From: Spodoptera frugiperda
Taxonomy: Eukaryota > Arthropoda > Insecta > Lepidoptera > Noctuidae
Assembly: GCF_023101765.2 (NCBI RefSeq)
Contig: NC_064238.1
Span: 4,214,001 to 4,278,000, forward strand
Length of the DNA stretch: 64,000 nucleotides
Reading direction: 5' to 3'
Position numbers and translations under genes: made by a program
The notes under the pieces: generated by a model
Databases searched by the model: none
What the model saw: the letters and a program-made list of their open reading frames with translations, nothing else
What the model was told of the DNA's origin: nothing
In this document: piece after piece, positions 12,301 to 25,160 of the stretch
Layout of the letters: each line of letters begins with the position of its first letter
Numbering within the stretch: position 1 is the stretch's first letter

Positions 12301-12594
12301 GCTACCCAAGCTATTAAAGTTTGTGAAGAAGCTATGACTAACTTGTCAAAATCTAAAACATTGTACTTGACAGTCGGTGGTTTGATCCTGATGTTCCTAA
12401 TTGGCACCGTTGGTTATTGGCCAAACAGTATAATCTATGATGTAATCAAATTATTCATCACTGGACTTTGCTTCTATTATCTTATAATGGGATCGTTATG
12501 GCACAGGATTGAAATGAACAGCTTGAAGGCTGGATTGACTGCTTTAGAAAACTTCTGCAGAACAAGAATTGAGTCGAAGATAGCCACTGATTAA
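9382..12594 (+). CDS. SMPD2: Neutral sphingomyelinase (sphingomyelin phosphodiesterase 2)
   Basis: Exons: 9382-9419, 9947-10120, 10346-10529, 11421-11575, 11879-12056, 12139-12594; all phases agree, giving 394 residues. The enzyme cleaves sphingomyelin to ceramide and phosphocholine with Mg2+ in the DNase-I-like phosphatase fold. Family residues are visible: LNCWGIP (Asn11), LQEVWSE (Glu45, metal ligand), SGVLGSGLCIFSK, HHGDWFGGKGVG, AGDLNAGPGDL (Asp173, Asn175) and YSDHNAVSLE (His267, catalytic base). Two hydrophobic segments at the C-terminus (LYLTVGGLILMFLIGTVGYW and YDVIKLFITGLCFYYLIMG) match the two membrane helices of SMPD2 (about 423 residues in human). All catalytic residues are present, so it is probably active. 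The start was chosen because MEFHLNIFTLNCW aligns with the family N-terminus. Confidence 0.94.
10569..10737. repeat. Short inverted-repeat element (MITE-like) in SMPD2 intron 3
   Basis: The ends 10569-10587 (tgttacagtcaaaactctt) and 10715-10737 are near-perfect inverted repeats, the right arm carrying a few extra bases. The middle is AT-rich and has no coding signal. The size (about 170 bp) and structure suggest a MITE. Confidence 0.5.
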
Positions 12595-14192
12595 ACTTTG
12601 CTTTACTGCCTACGCCCTAACTAAAAGCATATCAAAGAGTACATATTAAATATCAAATACTATATATTTATAATAAGGAATTGGAACATTCCTACATTAA
12701 CCGCGTTTATGATATTCTTATGAGGCTGTTGACTTAATAATTGATTAGAAAATAAGTAAATGAAGTAATAATATAATTATAATCAAGCAAGTATTACATG
12801 GAATCGTCAGAAATTGTGAACTCTGCCTAGAAATGTGAATGTATGTAAAGGTGCTAAGGATGCAAAGAGCTACATTTTTCTCTCAAATATCACGCAATAT
12901 TATGTTGTTTTTAACTATTTCTTACTTTAATGCTATTAAAAGTGAAATATTTTTAAACCTATAAATCTATAATGCAATTTACTCTATAAATGACACTATT
13001 TAAATGTTTATTATGTAATGATTAATAATATAATTATTTCAATCAAAATAATCAAGTATTTAAAGCATTTCGTGATATTTTATCTCGCAATAATATTTAT
13101 TATGTTAATTACCTATGAAGTTACTTAAATATTCTCTTATTTCTATGATTAAATGAAGATAAAAATAAAATCCGCTTTTTTTACTTAAATTATTTGTGAT
13201 GAATGCTTTAGTTGAGTGTTGTCGCAATTTTAATTCATTATTATATTATCTATTCAATATCCTTACTCTTGTGAAGGTCTGCCCTATCCCAGAGTTCTGT
13301 CAAGAGCAATTTTCTATAAAAAAAATAAAATAAAAAGCTATGAAACAAATAAATAGAATGAATATGCTTAATGAGTGTACACAGAAGAGCCCCTCTGAGA
13401 AACTACTCAACTTGCAAATTATAAATATACAAACCGCTATCATCTAGTGTGAGGATCTTTTGTGCCACAACTCTTTAATGTAAAAATCATTTTTTTAAAA
13501 AGAGTAACGATGGAGTTTCTTGCTCGTTCTTCTCCATTCGAAGCAACACTTTGGAACGAGCGCCTAGCTTCACTGACAGATAGACTGACGGACAATTCAA
13601 TTTGACATTTCAAAAGTGCCTTATTTAGGATTAATTGAAATAAATGCTTTGACTTTGACTTTAATTTGTTCAACAATTTAGTTGTATAACTTTCCAATTA
13701 TGATGGGTAGTATGGGCTAAAAGGTACTTGTCTTCTACGATCTTTCAATCTTATCAGATTATTTCAGACCATTGGTATCCCACATGCAAACATTGCTTAC
13801 TGAAACTAAATCAAAAGATAAAAGGTTTTCACTTATTCCAATAAAACAAATATTTATTTCTAAAACTTAACATATAATTACATTATAGTCAGATTAACGT
13901 AAATATCACAATTTATACTAATATTATTATTCATATTATATTACTATTTATTATAAGATACATTTGCAGATCATAAAATATACTAAAAAAACAAAAATTC
14001 AAGATGTTCACTGTTCATGTTCAAGTTCATACTTTGGTTGAGTAAAATAAGGAATGTACAATTTAGAAATATCTTAGTTTAAGAGACTTGTATTGTGATG
14101 CAATATCTATTACCTATAAGAATTAACATTAAGTAGCACCAAGCCACTAATATTCGGTTTCATAATAAGCAAAAAAAGTTTATATCACATTT
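12595..14192. other. Convergent 3' region, SMPD2 / TMEM184C
   Basis: This region contains the 3' UTRs of both genes. Candidate poly(A) signals are AATAAA near 13160 (plus) and the complement 'tttatt' near 13853 (minus). A LINE tail lies at 13441-13664. No further gene was seen. Confidence 0.5.
13441..13664 (+). repeat. 3' end of a non-LTR retrotransposon
   Basis: The words 'gatggagtttcttgctcgtt', 'cactttggaacgagcgcc' and 'ttgaaataaatgc' lead to a tail of repeated 'tttgac' units. I recognise this ending as that of an abundant moth LINE family (Jockey-type by memory, not checked). Only the 3' end is present. Confidence 0.65.
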
Positions 14193-17100
14193 TTATACTT
14201 TCGGATCGTTTTGATTTTGCTCATCGTAGTCGAGTAAAGGTTGTGTTTCGGAGTTCGTGGATATAGCTGATACGGTATTATCCAGGGATCCGTAGACTGA
14301 CGGACGCACTTCTACAGCGGGTGTTTCCGTATCCACTGTGAGATTAGGAGCTGAGCTAGACGGTATAGCTTGCTCGCTGACCAATCTTGAGCTTTCGTCA
14401 TATCCGCGCGCCATTTGATACATTGATTTACCGCGCAGTCTCCGACTGAAGGAGCTTCCTGTTGGAATTAGTTAAAGGAATTAAGGTAATATAATTACAC
14501 AACCTTCAGTTGCTTGAAGGCCACTCAGGATACTCTTTTACTTGATAACACATTGTCTATATTTAAATTAGTTTTTGTATACCTATTTAAAGCCTGTTTA
14601 AGTGTTATTTAAATATTAATACAATTCTTATAAAAATAAATAATCGTTACATACCAACAACACCAAGGTGCTCAGATATATCTCTCTTGACATCAGATAC
14701 ATCCCACATAGCGAGGAAAGATCCAAGGCATGATGGCGATGGATTTTCCGGAGACACGTAGGGTTTGTAAGAGAAACTGTAGTGGTGAGCGATTGCTGCT
14801 AAGAACATTTCTATGCAAATCAGAAAGTCCTGTAAAGAAAATTTATTTATTAATACATACATTTCCTAGAGGATATTGCGCGACAGTTCTTCTTCATTCA
14901 GCTCGTCATATGAAATCATCGCTAAACATTTGGGAGAGTCTTCCAATACGCAACTGCCATCAAGAAAACGGACCCGAATTCAATTTCCGGTTGAGCAAAT
15001 ATTAAAGATTGACTCAATAGTAAAGATAATTTTTAATGGTGTCAGTTAGGATCGACCCTTAATAAAATACTCTGGCAAAATGTGTGCATAGTAATGTGTT
15101 ACATAGATCGAATATGTGCATTGTGCAATGCAGTATAGCTCTGCCTACCTTCAAACGGAGAAAGAAGCGTGATGTTACATTATTGGAATACACAATAGAT
15201 CTGACTACAATATTGTCCTATTTAAAACCAAGCAAACGCGACCAGTATCTAAGTACAATTAATTCAGTATTGCGTAAAATACTTTTGACATAATTACGAA
15301 ACTCTTTAATAGTACAAAGTAGTTTCCCCAGACTATCGATAGAATTAGAATTAAAATATTCTACTCCAATGGAGATGGTTTTCAAGGGCAACTAGTTTTC
15401 GTTTTTACATCTTATTAAGAATTCTCATAAAATTTAAAAACTGACCTGCAACTTTGAAGACATGATTTTTATCTTATCCGAATCTGAGATATCAAATATT
15501 GTGGATATCACTCCGCAATAAACCAATATGTTAATTATAACTCCTTGGCTGGAAGTAGAAAATACGTTATTAGATTACATAATAGAATATCAAGTATTCA
15601 AAAAAATCTGAATAAACTATAATAAAAAAAAACTTACAAGAAAGAGAAGAACACCACAGCTTTGATACATAAGAATTTACCAATTGGTTTCATTGGTTTT
15701 AATTCAGTTTTGTTGGCTCTGTAGAACAATACGAGACAGTACATGGCAACAAATTGTGACAAGTTGTTGATTGCTATCATGTATGGGAAGGCGACTTTTG
15801 GACTGAAGTCACTCTCTCCATAAACTCCACATAGTTCACAGATCATTGATATAACAGTTGTGATTGGCCTCACTACTGTGTATTGAAGGATTCCATGCTT
15901 GCAGTTATGAACAAATTCACTAAAACAAAAAAAAAACCCACAATTATTATAAATGCGAAAGTTTGTGAGTTACCATGTTTGTGTGTATGTTTGTTTATTT
16001 GTTACTCAATCACATCAAAACTGCAGAAGGCATTGGGATGAAATTTGGATCAGGGGTAGATTATGGTCTGGAATAACACATAGGTTACTTTTTATTCTAA
16101 GGGTATGCAAGCCAAGCAGGTTACATATAAACATTTCTCCTTGATTAAATATATCTTCTTGTTTGTTATCACAACTGAAGTATAAAAACAATAATTCTTT
16201 TATCATGTACTTAACTAATTGACATAATTATCATTGAGGAGAAAAGTAACTTATTGATGGCAAATAGTACATAATGATAATAGAAAATAAATTCATAATG
16301 TAATTTATTAGAACTTTGGTGTTAAAAGAATGTTTATGTATATATAAAAAGGTATAAAGATGATAGCTTGTGTTAGTTTAACATCTTACTAATATCAAAA
16401 GTTTTTGAGTTTATGTGTTTGCATGTATGTTTGTTACTCAATGACATCAAAATCTCTGAAGGGATTGGAATGAGGTTTGGAAGAGGGGTAGATTATAGTC
16501 TGGAATAACACATAGGATACTTTTTATCCCACCACGACAGAAGCTATTGATTTTATACTTTTATTTGTGTTTGCATCCATATAATAAATATCTCATTGTT
16601 ATATTGAAGTGTTATGTATGTTACACATTTTAATCTTTGTTTATAAAAGTTGTCTTGTACAGCTGCAAACTTGAAACTTGTAGATAACAACTTTACATTC
16701 AACCAAGCATGTCAAGTATAATAGATCCCACCCAAAACATAAATGTGAAAGGCTGCCAAGTTCGATAATATTGGAATGCTTCGCCTATAAAAGAAGTGAG
16801 ATCTAAATAAGTACCAAGTTCCATACACAGACCTCAGTTAAAAATGATATAACAAATTGGCAAGTTTTCACACACTTTGTTATAAACCTACTAAACGCAA
16901 TGAGTTATACCTAATGCGCTCTAACAAGGTGCGGCTGACAGATTCAGTAACGTTTCGTATCACTCTTGAAAGTTGCTGCAATTTAAAAATTATGCCTTAA
17001 TATTTTAGCTATATCACATTCGTATTATGTTAAATCATTCGGAAGCGTAGTTAATTAAATTAAAACCAACCGGAATGTTCTAGTATTCAATTAAAATCTA

Positions 17101-19997
17101 ATGAAATGAAAAATAAAGTAAAGTGTTATGCGTATAACGTAAAGCCATAGTCGTGTTTAGTGATGGGATGTACGGCTACGATGGATAGGTAGTCGATATT
17201 TTTTAGAATAAAAAACGAAAATCGTGCGTCGTTCAATTATCATTCTTAAAAAACCTTTAATTACGTGGGTAAATCCACTGTAGACGCGGCTCTCTCTGCC
17301 CAAACCACAGTGACATTATCTGAGCAGAAATATGTAGTAGGCATTTTTCTAGACATTTCCGGCGCCATTGATAATGCGTGGTGGTACTTAATCTAACATA
17401 TACAAACTAATATATCCTTTTTTTCTTCACGGTTCTGTATAACTGTAACTCTGAAACACCTCAGGGCTCGGTCATAAAATATTTATTTTGACAAGTATAT
17501 ACACGTAGTTAGACTGCACAACTAAATAACACACACATTTAATAAAAAAATTAAAGAGAATTAAATGTATGCTGCGAGTATCGATAGCGATAAAAAAAGA
17601 TTTTTCTAATGTCCATCCCTAAAGAAAGACGTCAACGTCATACTGGCATCTGTCAGCCGCACCTTGTTAGAGCGCATTAGGTATAGGTATATAATTTTCT
17701 ATTAAAACTTGCCAAGTTATATCATTTTTAACTGAGGCCTGTGTATGGAACTTGGTACTTATTTAGATCTCACTTCTTTTATAGGCGAAGCATTCCAATA
17801 TTATCGAACTTGGCAGCCTTTCACATTTATGTTTTGGGTGGGATTTCATTTATTTTTGTAAGGTTTATTTTCTTTTTTTCTTATTTTACTTTTCTTTGAC
17901 TAAATACAAACCTTCGTAACGAATTTTAGGTCGCTACGACCATTGGAAGATATAGATAATTTTTTTGTTTTAGTTCCTTAGGGGTATGAATTTACACCTT
18001 CATTATTTTTAAAACCGACTCACACTTGGCCATTTTCAGATTTTTTCCTTTACTTTGACCTAAAGACCTACCTCCATGCCAAATTTCAAGTCAATACGAC
18101 CATTAGAAGTGGTCTAGGTTTTTGATGAGTGAGTGAGTCAGTCAGTCAGTGAGTGTATAGTAAAAATAGCGATTTTCTGACGTCGATATCTCAATACCTA
18201 CAATAGGTACATTTATGAAATTTTGTATTTTAGATAAGCAAGTAGATCTCGACAGATACTAGAAATTTCATATGCGTAGATAAAATAGATTTTGAGTTAT
18301 AGGTGGGTCGAACTTGGCCCGAAATGGTTCGTGTAATATAACCCACGGCCGGTGTGTCGGTTTTTTGCTCGAACTTGGCGGACACACTGCCGTGTGTCTA
18401 GATAACCTTGGACAAACCCTTAGTTAAGTAAAGGTTATTGCTTCCATACATTGTTTCTACTTTTCAATTTAGGATGGTAATCTAGAATATTCTAAATATA
18501 ATGTACAAAGTACAAACATAATGTTATGGACTAAGTTATCACATTTTATCTAATACTTTTATTTTTAAGTATGACTGATAAGTATCAATTCATATCTTGT
18601 GTTATCAAAATTTATATAAACAAATAAATACAGTTTAGCATTTAAAAAAATAAGTTCAGACTCAGTGGAATGGAAAAGCCCATGTTTATTGGGAACAGTT
18701 GATGATGAAATTGGATTCAGTGATATTGATATTATTTTTTATTATTGTTCCATTTCAGGGCAAAGGGAAAGGCAAAATATCAAAAGTGATGTTAATAAAT
18801 TGACATTATCTTATTAATATGTATGTTCTTTACATAATCACGGGACCACAGGGTCCCAGACCTTTGGAAGGCGTATGAGGGGCCGAAGCCAACTCGCAGA
18901 GGCCCATTGAACAATTTTAATCTAAATGTAAGGGGACATTATTAATATTATTATGTGAATTATTTATTTATTTATTTATTCAATTTCCATATAATTACAT
19001 TACAATATACTAAGCCCCACAAAACCAAAAAATGTTTGAGAGTTTGTGTTTTTGTGTGTGTATGTTTCTTACTGAATCATGTGAAAATGGGTACAGGTAT
19101 CGATATCAAATTTGGAACAGGGGCAGATTATGGTCTGGAATAACGTATAGCATCATATTGTACCTCCTTTTTATCATCAGACACCTGACGAAGCCACTGG
19201 CAGAAGTTGTTTGTAATTATTATGACAATATCCAATAGCTCTTACCTTCCCATTTCCCATGGTGTCAAACAGCAAAGGGGGAAAATATGATAAACTTGTG
19301 GTTTAGTCTCCAAAAGTGCTTCCAAGTCATGATCTTCATTGAGATAGTTCAACAAATACTTCATAAAGTTATAGATTACATAAGCTTCATAGCATTCTCT
19401 TAGAGAATCAACATAAATTGATTGTTCTGGGAATTCCAGGCCTATCCAAGCATTTAAAGCATATATTGGTACCATCCATAATATCCTGGAAAATAACACA
19501 TTAATTAGTTATTTAGGTTCAGAGGAAAATGCTTAATTAAATTAACAGGTAACCATGAAACTTTGTATGTCACTGTTGGACCTAAATGGAACAAAATAGT
19601 TGCATATTTAAAGTAATCTTTATTCCAAACTTTCATGTGAACCTACTTGATTTTTTAGTTCTATGTTTTACTTTGGTATTTAAGTATTATAATCAAATTA
19701 CTATATTAATTAACAAACTATACACATAGCTTACCTTATAATATGTTTCTGTAGTATTGGTTTCGTATAATGTACAACATGTTGTGTTATTTGCCATATG
19801 GAGATGGGTACGGCGAGAAGAACAAACCCTCCACCCACCAATGAACCTTGATCCGACTTTTTAAATCCATTGTTTATCGAATGGGCGATGAGGATCGGTA
19901 CTAATACAATAATGAATACAACATAAAGTGCTATCAAGAAAGGCCTAATCCAAAGTCTCCACTGTCTTAAAAAAGATAAAATTGTGGAAGAACACAT
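14193..19997 (-). CDS. TMEM184C: TMEM184C-like seven-transmembrane protein (OST-alpha/TMEM184 family)
   Basis: Exons (5' to 3' on minus): 19997-19735, 19485-19246, 15919-15638, 15548-15446, 14829-14655, 14458-14193. Phases agree and give 442 residues, against 438 in human TMEM184C. Family landmarks: RQWRLWIRPFLIALYVV at the N-terminus, ILWMVPIYALNAWIGL, the strongly conserved RECYEAYVIYNFMKYLL, GILQYTVVRPITTVISMICEL, QFVAMYCLVLFYR, PIGKFLCIKAVVFFSF, LQDFLICIEMFLAAIAHHYSFSYKPYV and SFLAMWDVSDVKRDISEH. The Ser/Thr-rich tail contains a dileucine-like ETQPLL. The family is multi-pass and related to the organic solute transporter alpha subunit; the substrate is unknown. Intron 2 (15920-19245) is 3.3 kb and full of repeats, while the other introns are short. 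Identification is firm. Confidence 0.94.
15950..16100 (+). repeat. Intronic repeat family X, copy 1
   Basis: This copy runs 'tttgtgagttaccatgtttg ... gttactcaatcacatcaaaa ... ggattatggtctggaataac-type end ... cacataggttactttttat'. The same order of words occurs at 16386-16530 and 19030-19155. It is probably a truncated retroposon, antisense to TMEM184C. Confidence 0.7.
16386..16530 (+). repeat. Intronic repeat family X, copy 2
   Basis: It shares 'gtatgtttgttactcaatga', 'gattatagtctggaataaca' and 'cataggatactttttat' with copies 1 and 3. It lies 290 bp downstream of copy 1 in the same orientation. Confidence 0.7.
16725..17844. mobile_element. Two-layer inverted-repeat (foldback) element
   Basis: The outer arms 16725-16868 and 17703-17844 are near-perfect inverted repeats of about 142 bp. 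Inside them a second pair, 16908-16941 and 17650-17683, forms the ends of a 776-bp inner element with terminal word 'tacctaatgcgctctaacaa'. The inner element recurs without the outer arms in TFIIIA intron 5 (6700-7506, opposite strand), so the structure looks like one MITE inserted in another. No transposase is encoded. Confidence 0.8.
17880..18401 (+). repeat. Repeat with 'tgagtgagtcagtcagtcag' core
   Basis: The stretch contains 'aaaaccgactcacacttggc', a run of TGAG/TCAG tetranucleotides (about 18126-18160), and a paired ending 'gccggtgtgtcggttttttgc ... gccgtgtgtctag'. The tetranucleotide core is a hallmark of dispersed moth repeats. The class is unknown. Confidence 0.55.
19030..19155 (+). 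repeat. Intronic repeat family X, copy 3
   Basis: It shares 'agattatggtctggaataac' and the TG-rich start with the copies at 15950 and 16386. It is the most diverged of the three. Confidence 0.65.
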
Positions 19998-21379
19998 TAT
20001 AAAACTTTACTATTTTGTACCCTTTACGTGCCAAACATAATACTTTCTTCACTTTTTGTTTCTCGATTCAGCATATAAGCCCACTGTGAAGAAGCCTATG
20101 GCTACACAAAATTAAAATAATAATTTATATAATAACAATAAACTCGTACAAAGCAATATTAATGTATTTCACAATGTTAAATTATTGCTGGTTTCTGTTT
20201 TCTATATTTTCTGACAACAAATTGACGTAAAGATGTGATGACAAAGATACAAGATGACACAGGAGCAAACGTCAAACGAAACAGCTGACAGTCAAGAAAA
20301 TAGTTTTTCAGTAATAATTATTATCAACCCTATTTACTTTTCACGGTTTTCATGGATTTTCTACTGAAGTTTTATTATCTTTACTCCATAACTTCGTAGA
20401 AATAGAATTTAAATATTTCTATCATTTTATAAAATTCAAAACTGTTTCTTTATTTATTTAATTTAGTAATTTAGATGAAGCAAAGAAATAAGCCATTCTT
20501 ACTATTAGAATTTAGAATACTGAAATTTAATTTATATAAGATAATCAAATAATTTATTAATTTATAGATCATTGATTAAGTTAAAACTTGTTTCCAACTT
20601 GGTTATTTATTATTATTTTTAATCCTTGTAATTCTTAGGACTTGAACATTTGGGAGAAACAGAGAACAGTAGATATAATTAGTAATGAATCTGACAGAGA
20701 CAATCGGTACAACTCTGACGTCACGAAACAATTTTATGTTGCCACAGAAAAGAATAAATAATCTCGGAAAAGAAAAAAACACTTTACAGGTGTTCGGTTT
20801 TTTATCAAAATGGTTTTGGTTAAAGGTTTTTAATTTCATTAGAATAATCCTTCTTAGAACATAGTAAATACTGTCATTGCATAGTAAAACCAAAATAACA
20901 TAAGTAAACCGAAGAACCACTTATTTATGCATTTACAGTTATACGCGTAACACGTATTTTGTGCATCGAACTCAAGCATTGAATTAGGCCACATAGCGAT
21001 CTCTCCCTAAAATACCGCTGTTCTGGTTGTCGACGTATCAAGCTAACGTGAGTTTGTGATTTATTACTGTGAGCATTAGCAATTGAACTTGTTAAACTTT
21101 ACATGCAATATGAAATTAAGCATAAAATACGACAGATAGTGTATAAAAAGTAATATATTGTGTGTAGATAATTCGTATGTTTTCGTAAATGGGTCACCTC
21201 GCCATTCTTACGAGAAACAAGTTGTTTTGTGTTTTAGAGTTCTTTAGGAAAAGAATTAGTGTGCTTTGTGTTACTTGGCGTTAATTAAAGCATAAAATGT
21301 GTGGTTTTGACGTGTTTATGTTTTCGTAGTTTGGAAGGCGGGAGAGTGATGATCAGAAAGCTCACTACATGGTAATGTG
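19998..21379. promoter_or_regulatory. Divergent promoter region, TMEM184C (-) / zinc-finger gene (+)
   Basis: The two genes start 1.4 kb apart on opposite strands, so both promoters and 5' UTRs must lie here. The DNA is AT-rich and no TATA box is convincing. An in-frame check shows no upstream coding extension of the zinc-finger gene, and any 5' non-coding exon is invisible. Confidence 0.4.
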
Positions 21380-24300
21380 ATGTCATCAAAAGGGGAAACA
21401 GAGGCCGACTCCGGCACCGTGTCACCAAATTTATCTGCAGTCAAAAATGAACCGGTTAGTAAGCTCATTTGTTAACTGTATCTAAATCGTGGACTAGTCT
21501 GGTTCACTTGCAAAGTGTGTCGCCAGATCAGTTACGGGATAAATATCATTAATCAACTAATTTCCTTATCAAATTTTGCTGGATTATTAGGAGAAAAAAT
21601 CTGATTAGACAAGTAAACTTTGTGCTGAAACCAGTGTTTAAAAGTGTTTATATTTGCTACTAAAAAGCATGTTAAATTAAATTAAATGGGAAAGTATAGC
21701 TAATGAAATATCCAATGTAAAACTTGTCTCGGTGTAAGTAGGGCAGGTCACCAAAATGGCAAATATAATGGTTTTGCATTAGTTCTTAGTGAGTTGTGGC
21801 ATTCTAAATGCATTTATTATATAAGAAGTTTTATATACTCTGATAAATATACACAATCAATTCCCATTAAGACTTCTCATAACAATCTTTGACGTTTCTC
21901 ACAAGGTTGGTCTTCTATTTTAATAAAGGTTTGCACTATAACTCATAGCTAAGCCTATTAACAATTAGTTATCCTTATTTAATACAAACAAAATTCCAAT
22001 CTACATGTTATGTAATATAATCTGGGAATAAAGGTAATTTTCTCAAGGATGTAATGATAGTACACATTATAATTATTTACTGAGAACATTATTCAATGTG
22101 ATTAATTAATTTGTTCTGAGTAATTATTTTTTAATTGAGATAATTTTAGGTAACAATGCAACACACTTGTAAAGTTTGCAACAGTAATTCAGTTTTATTA
22201 TTAAAAAAAATATTTGTTTGTTAAGTGTTTGTTTTAGAAAAGTTATTAACACAAGTCAAACTTGTGCACTTGTGGCTGAATTGTCTCGATTAATTTAAAA
22301 AATATAAGTGCCAATTTATTAACTTAGTATTGCTTCGAGTGAGTGCTTTCTAGAACCCAATTGCTTAAGTTTTGGAGCACTTATTATGATGTGTTGACCT
22401 AAATGTTTATTAGCTTTGACTATCAGTTTAACTTTCACCCAAATTGAGATGGTAGTTTTGAGTGTGATGAATCAGCTGTCCTATTTGTAGTACTTATTAT
22501 CATTACCTGATAAGGTAACCTTCTACTCACAATTTACCTGTGCCATTTAGCCGTAACTGTAACTGGGAATTTTATCAAAAAATTCTTGCTTCACTTTCTA
22601 ATTTGCAGTTAGTTTTCTAAACATTATTCTTCTAAATGTATTCCTAAGCTTTGATTTTCAGATTTCTAATATTAATTCATGAGGAAAATAAATTAAATAA
22701 CTAACTGATCTCTACAATCTGTAGCTGTGTAGGAATCATGTGATTTAAAACAGTATTTTACAAGTATTGTCTTGTATTGTGTACACCACTACCTGATTGT
22801 TTACAACTTGTGTACATAATAATATGGTGTTGTTTATGTTTTGAAAGATATTATCTACATGATCTTGTTAAAGAAAACAAATGGTAGGGTATTTTAGGGG
22901 CTAACATAGCAGAATAGAAGACATGAAATTGCTCATGCTGTTATTTTTTTCAGGTTGCCACCAACAGCAAAGAAACTCCAAAAAGAGGTGGTACATTACT
23001 AAAATGTACCACATGCAATAGTTTTAGTACCCTAAGTAGTCGAGCCCTAACCACCCACATGGCCCAATGTTCCCCTGACAACAATAATGTGGCAGCTGCA
23101 CAAAATGCCGATCCCCGGCCTCACAGAAAGCTGTTTGAATGCGACGTGTGCAACATGAAGTTTTCAAATGGCGCCAATATGCGTAGACATAAAATGCGGC
23201 ACACTGGAGTGAAGCCGTATGAATGTCGCGTTTGCCAAAAAAGATTCTTCCGGAAAGATCATTTGGCAGAACATTTCACTACTCATACTAAGAGCTTGCC
23301 GTATCATTGCCCAATCTGCAACCGAGGATTCCAGCGCCAAATTGCCATGCGCGCACATTTCCAAAACGAACACGTTGGACAACATGACCTCGTTAAAACT
23401 TGCCCCTTGTGTAGTTATCGTGCACCCACCATGAAAAGTTTAAGGGTTCACTTCTTTAACAGGTGTGTATAACAATTATTTTACATATTTGTTGTGGATA
23501 ATTTGAGTTTTAATTATTAATAATGTTTTTTTTACTATGTTTAATGATTGTTGTAAATACATTTCAGACATGGAATTGATTTGGACAACCCTGGTCCTGG
23601 AAACAACTCTTCTGTATCTCTGCTAGCTGCGGGAATCGCCAATGCCGCGTACGCTGACGGTACAATGGACCCCAGCGCCATCAATGCCCTCGGCGCTCTA
23701 GGATCCAGCCTATCCGTGTCTGTTGCTGCAACATACTCGGATAGTGGCGAAAGCAATGGTGCTCGCTCCGTGGACAATGCAACACCACCCATGCACTACT
23801 TGACCCCACATGTTGAGATTTCTATGGCCGACAATAACGAAACCTTTTCTCCCGGCCAAAACCATTTAGGCAACTCTGGTAATTATGATTTTTTTGTATA
23901 TGAGTAGACATGTTTTCTTATAAGATTTTTATAGGAATATTCTTGAATTAGTTAACTTCATAAATTACAAATGTTTTTATTTTTGGCAATTTTGCCTTGT
24001 AATTGCAGAGTTATTAGGACAATATTGATATAGTTTTATTTATTAATGGTATTTACTCTACATAATTGTTAGACAAAAGGCAATATCTTAGTTTTTACAT
24101 TACTGGGACACTTGTGCGCAAGCCTGATGACACATGCGACCAGTTTTCGCTCCAACCTCGAATTGTAGGCCAACACATATTAACCTGAAAGTAACATTGT
24201 GTTTTTATGCAATAACAATGTGGGAGCAAATACTGCCCTTTGGCTATACAATATTTTTACTCAGTAGCTGAATTCCAGTATCATTTTCGATTCCTTTTAC

Positions 24301-25160
24301 TCTGTTTATCTGAATCTTTTAATATTTTGGAACAAGTACCTTATGCATTAATATCGTGTTTGATTTTAGATTCGCGCATGAACGGTGAAGGGCCCAGTTC
24401 ACCTCAATCAGGCGACAGCGCCATCGCTAGCAGCTCCCTATCAGCTGGACTACCCACAAATATAACTCCGTCCATCACTCTGATACCTATAAAACAGGTA
24501 AATTTATTTTTATCCTTTTATTTTCTAGCACTAAATTTGCATATACGACATATCCAAACTAGTTTTAGAGCTTAAGTATACTTAGAATATTTTGTTCTCA
24601 ATTTTCCAGGAACCCAACACTCAAGAAGAGTCGGCTAATAATGAAATGCGGGAAGGCGAAACAAATGGGGGCGATAAACGAGGCGTATCCTCGAGCCTGT
24701 CATCTCTGATCAAGGTGTCACCGCTAAAAAGTTTATTAAGAGAAGATTTGCGCCGGCGCATCTCTGCTCGTGGACGCGCTCGGGGCTCTAGCGTACGTTT
24801 ATGTCGAGTTAAATAAGAAATATTACTTTTTCCTATGAATTTTAACTGGAGAATAGGAGTTGTTCTTTCACAGAAGCTTTAGAATAACATTTCCTTGAGC
24901 CTTGATTGTTTCTGTTTCAGGCTTCGCGCGCCTCGCCGTCGGAAGGCGGAGTGATCACCTCGACGCACGGAGATGCTGCCATGCTGCCGTCGTCTCTCGT
25001 ATGTACATTTTGCTCCATAACATTTCCAGACTCCACGCTGTACTTCCTGCACAAGGGCTGCCACTGCGACTCCAACCCTTGGAAGTGTAACATTTGCGGC
25101 GAACAGTGCTGCAATGTGTACGAGTTCAACTCCCACCTGCTGAGCAAGAGCCATCAATGA
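21380..25160 (+). CDS. C2H2 zinc-finger protein with Ikaros/Hunchback-like C-terminal finger pair
   Basis: Exons: 21380-21454, 22954-23462, 23568-23878, 24370-24497, 24610-24792, 24921-25160; phases agree and give 481 residues. Exon 2 encodes a CCHC-like finger (CTTCNSF...HMAQC), three classic C2H2 fingers (FECDVCNMKF, YECRVCQKRF, YHCPICNRGF, the first two joined by a TGVKP-type linker) and a fifth, CPLCSYRAPTMKSLRVHF, completed across the intron as NRHGIDL. The middle is Ser/Gly/Asn-rich. The C-terminus holds CTFCSITFPDSTLYFLHKGC and CNICGEQCCNVYEFNSHL, spaced like the dimerisation fingers of Ikaros and Hunchback proteins. It is probably a sequence-specific transcription factor in the nucleus. 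The orthologue is not recognised and no symbol is offered. Confidence 0.88.
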
